DNA of 9,167 bases, taken from an uncultured Flavobacteriaceae bacterium (GTDB lineage Bacteria > Bacteroidota > Bacteroidia > Flavobacteriales > Flavobacteriaceae). Shown here in pieces: positions 6,541 through 9,167 of the stretch. The notes under the pieces were generated by a model. It made no database searches. It had not been told where the DNA came from and worked only from the letters and a program-made list of their open reading frames with translations. Where the stretch lies: contig CAMZMA010000285.1 of the NCBI GenBank assembly GCA_947311815.1, positions 1 to 9,167 on the forward strand. Reading direction: 5' to 3'. Positions within the stretch are counted from its first letter, which is position 1; each line of letters opens with the position of its first letter. The position numbers were made by a program, and so were the translations under genes.

Positions 6541-9167
6541 ACATATTTCTACGATATTGCCCACCCACTTCAAACAACGCTTCGGTAATTTGTCCTAAAG
6601 AACATACTTTGGTGGCTTCCATCAATTTTTCGAATAAATTTTCGTTTTGTATGGCAGCTTCTTGAATTTCTTGTAACTGTTTTTGCAAAGAATCTTTGTG
6701 TGCTTTGTGTAAGTTTTCTTTGGTTTTAATTTGATATTGTTTCTCCTCTTCGGTGGCTCTAATTACTTCCGCAGGAATAATTGTAGGAGATCCTTTAGAA
6801 CTTAAAAATGTATTTACGCCAATAATAGGAAATTCTCCTGTGTGTTTTAAGGTTTCGTAATACAAACTTTCTTCTTGTATTTTACTGCGTTGATACATGG
6901 TTTCCATTGCGCCTAAAACACCGCCACGTTCGGTAATTCTATCAAACTCGGTTAAAACCGCTTCTTCTACCAAGTCGGTTAATTCTTCAATAATAAAAGC
7001 ACCTTGAATCGGGTTTTCATTTTTTGTCAAACCTAATTCTTTGTTGATAATCAGCTGAATAGCCATCGCTCTTCGCACACTTTCTTCCGTAGGTGTGGTA
7101 ATGGCTTCGTCATAGGCATTGGTGTGTAATGAATTACAATTATCGTAAATAGCATACAATGCTTGTAGTGTGGTTCTAATATCGTTAAAGTCAATTTCTT
7201 GTGCGTGTAACGAGCGTCCAGAAGTTTGAATATGATATTTTAACATTTGTGCACGTGCATTTGCACCGTATTTAAACTTCATCGCTTTTGCCCAAATTTT
7301 ACGAGCAACTCTACCAATTACGGCATATTCTGGGTCGATTCCGTTAGAAAAGAAAAATGATAAATTAGGTCCAAATTTGTTAATGTCCATTCCGCGAGAC
7401 AAATAGTACTCTACATAGGTAAATCCGTTTGCCAAGGTTAATGCCAGTTGTGTAATCGGATTTGCACCTGCTTCTGCAATATGATACCCAGAAATAGATA
7501 CCGAATAAAAATTACGCACCTGTTTTTCGATAAAATACTCTTGTACATCACCCATTAAACGAAGGGCAAATTCCGTAGAAAAAATACAAGTGTTTTGTGC
7601 CTGGTCTTCTTTTAAAATATCGGCTTGTACAGTTCCTCTTACTTGTTGTAAGGTTTTAGTTTTTATTTCTTGATAGATGTTTTGAGGCAAAACCATATCA
7701 CCCGTTAATCCTAAAAGTAGTAATCCTAAACCATCATTTCCTTTGGGTAATTTTCCTTGATATTTAGGTCTTTCTAAGCCTTTGTCATCATAAATTTCTT
7801 GAAATTTTGCTTCAACTTCTTTTTCTAATTGATGTTCTTTAATGTATTTTTCACAATTTTGATCGATGGCAGCATTCATAAAAAAGCCTAATAACATGGG
7901 AGCTGGACCATTAATAGTTAAACTTACCGATGTTAAAGCATGTGTTAAATCGAAACCCGAAAATAATTTTTTTGCATCATCTAAACAGCAGATAGAAACC
8001 CCTGCATTTCCGATTTTTCCATAAATATCGGGTCTGAGTTCTGGGTCGTTTCCATAAAGCGTTACGCTATCAAAAGCAGTCGAAAGACGCTTAGCGTCCA
8101 TTCCTAAGCTTACGTAATGAAAACGTCTGTTGGTACGTTCGGGACCACCTTCGCCAGCAAACATTCTGGTTGGGTCTTCTCCTGTTCGTTTAAACGGATA
8201 CAATCCTGATGCGTACGGAAATTCTCCTGGTACATTTTCTTGTAAGTTCCATCGTAAAACATCGCCCCAAGCTTGGTATTTTGGTAAACAAACTTTCGGG
8301 ATTTGAGTATGCGAAAGGGACTCACTATGTGTGTCTATGTTTATTTCTTTATCACGTACTTTAAAGGTATAAACAGGGTTTTTATATTTCTGAACCTTTT
8401 CTTGCCAATGTAATATTACCTCCCAATTATACGGATTGAGATTTAGTTTTACTTTATCAAAATGCGCAAATAATAGTTTTAAGAAAGCGGTATTAGATTC
8501 CTCGTCGCTCGTTCCTCGTTCTGTCGGAATGACATTTGTATCATTTTGAGCTTGTCGAAGAATTTCATCTTGTTCTAAACCGTTTTTCGATAAAAATAAT
8601 TGGTTACTGAGCGTAGGTGGTTGAGCGTAGTTGAAACGATTCGAAGTAGGGTTACTGAGCGTAGTCGAAGTAAGAGGCTGCTTCGTTTCACTCGCGATGA
8701 CCGAAAGAATGGTTTGATAAATTCCGTATAGTTTTTGAGCAACATTAACCTGAGTATTTACCTTGTTGTCATAATTTCGATTACTTTCAGATATTTCCGA
8801 TAAATAACGCACTCTACTTGGAGGAATCACAAAAATTTTTTCAGACATTTGAGTAGAAATTTCAAAAGGCGATTGTAAATCTGCTCCTGTTTTTTCAACA
8901 ATTTTTTCCATCACTTTTTTGTAAAGTGTGTTCATTCCAGGATCGTTAAATTGTGATGCGATGGTTCCGTAAACAGGTAAATCATCTTGATGTACATCCC
9001 ACAAATTGTGGTTGCGCATGTATTGTTTTTTTACATCGCGCACAGCATCTAAAGCACCTCTTTTGTCAAATTTATTGATGGCCACTAAATCAGCAAAATC
9101 GAGCATATCAATTTTTTCTATTTGTGTTGCTGCACCAAATTCGGGTGTCATTACATACAAAGAAGCA
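6539..9167 (-). CDS. IcmF-type fused acyl-CoA mutase (methylmalonyl-CoA mutase family), 5' part outside window
   Basis: The frame stays open to the window edge (Ala-Ser-Leu-Tyr-Val-Met), so the gene continues leftward in its own sense. Counting from the Leu codon at 9160, residues 1-100 are the end of a MeaI-like G-protein domain, with the guanine-specificity motif NKFD (29-32). A linker follows (about 110-260). The B12-dependent mutase domain then runs to the end, with [18 protein letters not shown] (321-338), GNAGVSI (384-390), [15 protein letters not shown] (510-524) and [14 protein letters not shown] (555-568). The cobalamin-binding domain expected at the N-terminus lies outside the window. 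Gln522 occupies the place of the Arg that binds the methylmalonyl carboxylate in methylmalonyl-CoA mutase, as in isobutyryl-CoA mutases, so isobutyryl/butyryl-CoA interconversion or a similar branched acyl-CoA rearrangement is more likely. Residues 153-222 are encoded by dispersed repeats yet keep the frame. The C-terminus GGQYRRNM appears complete. Confidence 0.92.
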   Translation of the reverse strand, partial: ASLYVMTPEFGAATQIEKIDMLDFADLVAINKFDKRGALDAVRDVKKQYMRNHNLWDVHQDDLPVYGTIASQFNDPGMNTLYKKVMEKIVEKTGADLQSPFEISTQMSEKIFVIPPSRVRYLSEISESNRNYDNKVNTQVNVAQKLYGIYQTILSVIASETKQPLTSTTLSNPTSNRFNYAQPPTLSNQLFLSKNGLEQDEILRQAQNDTNVIPTERGTSDEESNTAFLKLLFAHFDKVKLNLNPYNWEVILHWQEKVQKYKNPVYTFKVRDKEINIDTHSESLSHTQIPKVCLPKYQAWGDVLRWNLQENVPGEFPYASGLYPFKRTGEDPTRMFAGEGGPERTNRRFHYVSLGMDAKRLSTAFDSVTLYGNDPELRPDIYGKIGNAGVSICCLDDAKKLFSGFDLTHALTSVSLTINGPAPMLLGFFMNAAIDQNCEKYIKEHQLEKEVEAKFQEIYDDKGLERPKYQGKLPKGNDGLGLLLLGLTGDMVLPQNIYQEIKTKTLQQVRGTVQADILKEDQAQNTCIFSTEFALRLMGDVQEYFIEKQVRNFYSVSISGYHIAEAGANPITQLALTLANGFTYVEYYLSRGMDINKFGPNLSFFFSNGIDPEYAVIGRVARKIWAKAMKFKYGANARAQMLKYHIQTSGRSLHAQEIDFNDIRTTLQALYAIYDNCNSLHTNAYDEAITTPTEESVRRAMAIQLIINKELGLTKNENPIQGAFIIEELTDLVEEAVLTEFDRITERGGVLGAMETMYQRSKIQEESLYYETLKHTGEFPIIGVNTFLSSKGSPTIIPAEVIRATEEEKQYQIKTKENLHKAHKDSLQKQLQEIQEAAIQNENLFEKLMEATKVCSLGQITEALFEVGGQYRRNM
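8496..8569. repeat. Imperfect palindrome made of two opposed dispersed repeats, inside the mutase linker
   Basis: The left arm begins GATTCCTCG (8496) and ends CGGAATGACA (8525-8534). The right arm is TCATTTTGAGCTTGTCGAAG (8541-8560) followed by AATTTC. CGGAATGA can pair with TCATTTTG (two G-U pairs) around an 8-base loop, and the outer ends GATTCCTCG and CGAAGAATTTC are also complementary in part. Read on the coding strand it gives [20 protein letters not shown] plus SDEES with no stop, a translation I recognise as typical of genome-wide short repeats. Confidence 0.65.
8602..8648 (+). repeat. Dispersed repeat copy split by a second, related repeat (inside the mutase gene)
   Basis: GGTTACTGAGCGTAG (8602-8616) and TCGAAGTA (8641-8648) together rebuild the same repeat as the intact copy next to it at 8650-8672. 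The 24 bases between (8617-8640) contain a variant of the family, GGTTGAGCGTAGTTGAAAC (8619-8637). The insert length is divisible by three, so the reading frame of the mutase is unbroken. Confidence 0.7.
8650..8672 (+). repeat. Dispersed repeat, intact copy 4, inside the mutase gene
   Basis: The 15-base core TGAGCGTAGTCGAAG at 8656-8670 is identical to the cores at 6433-6447 and 6524-6538. On the coding strand it is read as TSTTLSN. In this orientation the core has no stop codon in any of the three frames, whereas two frames of the other strand contain TGA or TAG. Confidence 0.8.
8674..8702 (+). repeat. Dispersed repeat of a second type (GTCATNGCGAG...GAAGC class), inside the mutase gene
   Basis: On the coding strand the element starts GGTCATCGCGAGTGAAACGA and ends AGCAGCCTC, translated as [10 protein letters not shown]. 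This matches the class of short bacterial repeats whose translations read VIASEAKQ or similar, recognised from memory. It marks the N-terminal border of the repeat-derived linker, directly after the family-like sequence [11 protein letters not shown]. Confidence 0.6.

Noticed and set aside
6471..6665. Plus-strand open frame of 64 codons overlapping the repeat cluster
   Set aside because: Its first half is the dispersed repeats read through and its second half is antisense to the conserved C-terminus of the mutase; no promoter or ribosome site is seen.
8496..8702. Possibility that the repeats break the mutase into a pseudogene
   Set aside because: No stop or frameshift occurs, and all mutase motifs after the repeats are intact up to a normal C-terminus.
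9158..9160. TTG codon at 9160 as the start of the mutase gene
   Set aside because: The frame continues upstream to the window edge, and the protein begins in the middle of a G-protein domain, so the real start lies outside the window.

Overview
The window looks like the chromosome of a marine-type member of the Flavobacteriaceae (Bacteroidetes). The DNA is AT-rich, recognisable promoters have the Bacteroidetes -7 form TAnnTTTG, the proteins are closest to flavobacterial families, and dispersed repeats of a type common in these genomes are present. No phage, transposase, CRISPR or RNA gene is seen.

Layout. Positions 1-4097 hold three genes, all on the minus strand: a His-rich small protein cut by the left edge (1-377), a membrane-anchored MutS-family ATPase (462-2105) and a secreted lipoprotein serine hydrolase (2169-4097). 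The hydrolase has the catalytic triad and, unexpectedly, the carboxylate cluster of alpha-amino acid ester hydrolases. A divergent spacer (4098-4392) follows, with promoter-like elements and two mini-ORFs. A YgiQ-family radical SAM gene (4393-6348, plus strand) begins almost on top of its promoter. It converges with a large minus-strand gene (6539 to beyond 9167) for an IcmF-type fused acyl-CoA mutase, of which the end of the G-protein domain, the linker and the whole mutase domain are visible.

The most unusual feature is a set of short dispersed repeats in two places. One is the convergent spacer (6430-6540), where the last copy touches the mutase stop codon. The other is inside the mutase gene (8496-8702), where five or more repeat units are translated in frame as about 70 residues of the linker between the G-protein domain and the mutase domain. 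In each place one copy of the core TGAGCGtAGTCGAAG is split near its centre by a different short element, and both inserts are a multiple of three bases long.

The genes do not form one evident pathway. The hydrolase, the MutS-like protein and the His-rich protein are co-directional with short gaps (63 and 84 bases) and may be partly co-transcribed, but the third has its own promoter-like motif. The mutase gene points to branched-chain acyl-CoA metabolism, YgiQ is an uncharacterised radical SAM enzyme, and the hydrolase acts outside the cytoplasm.
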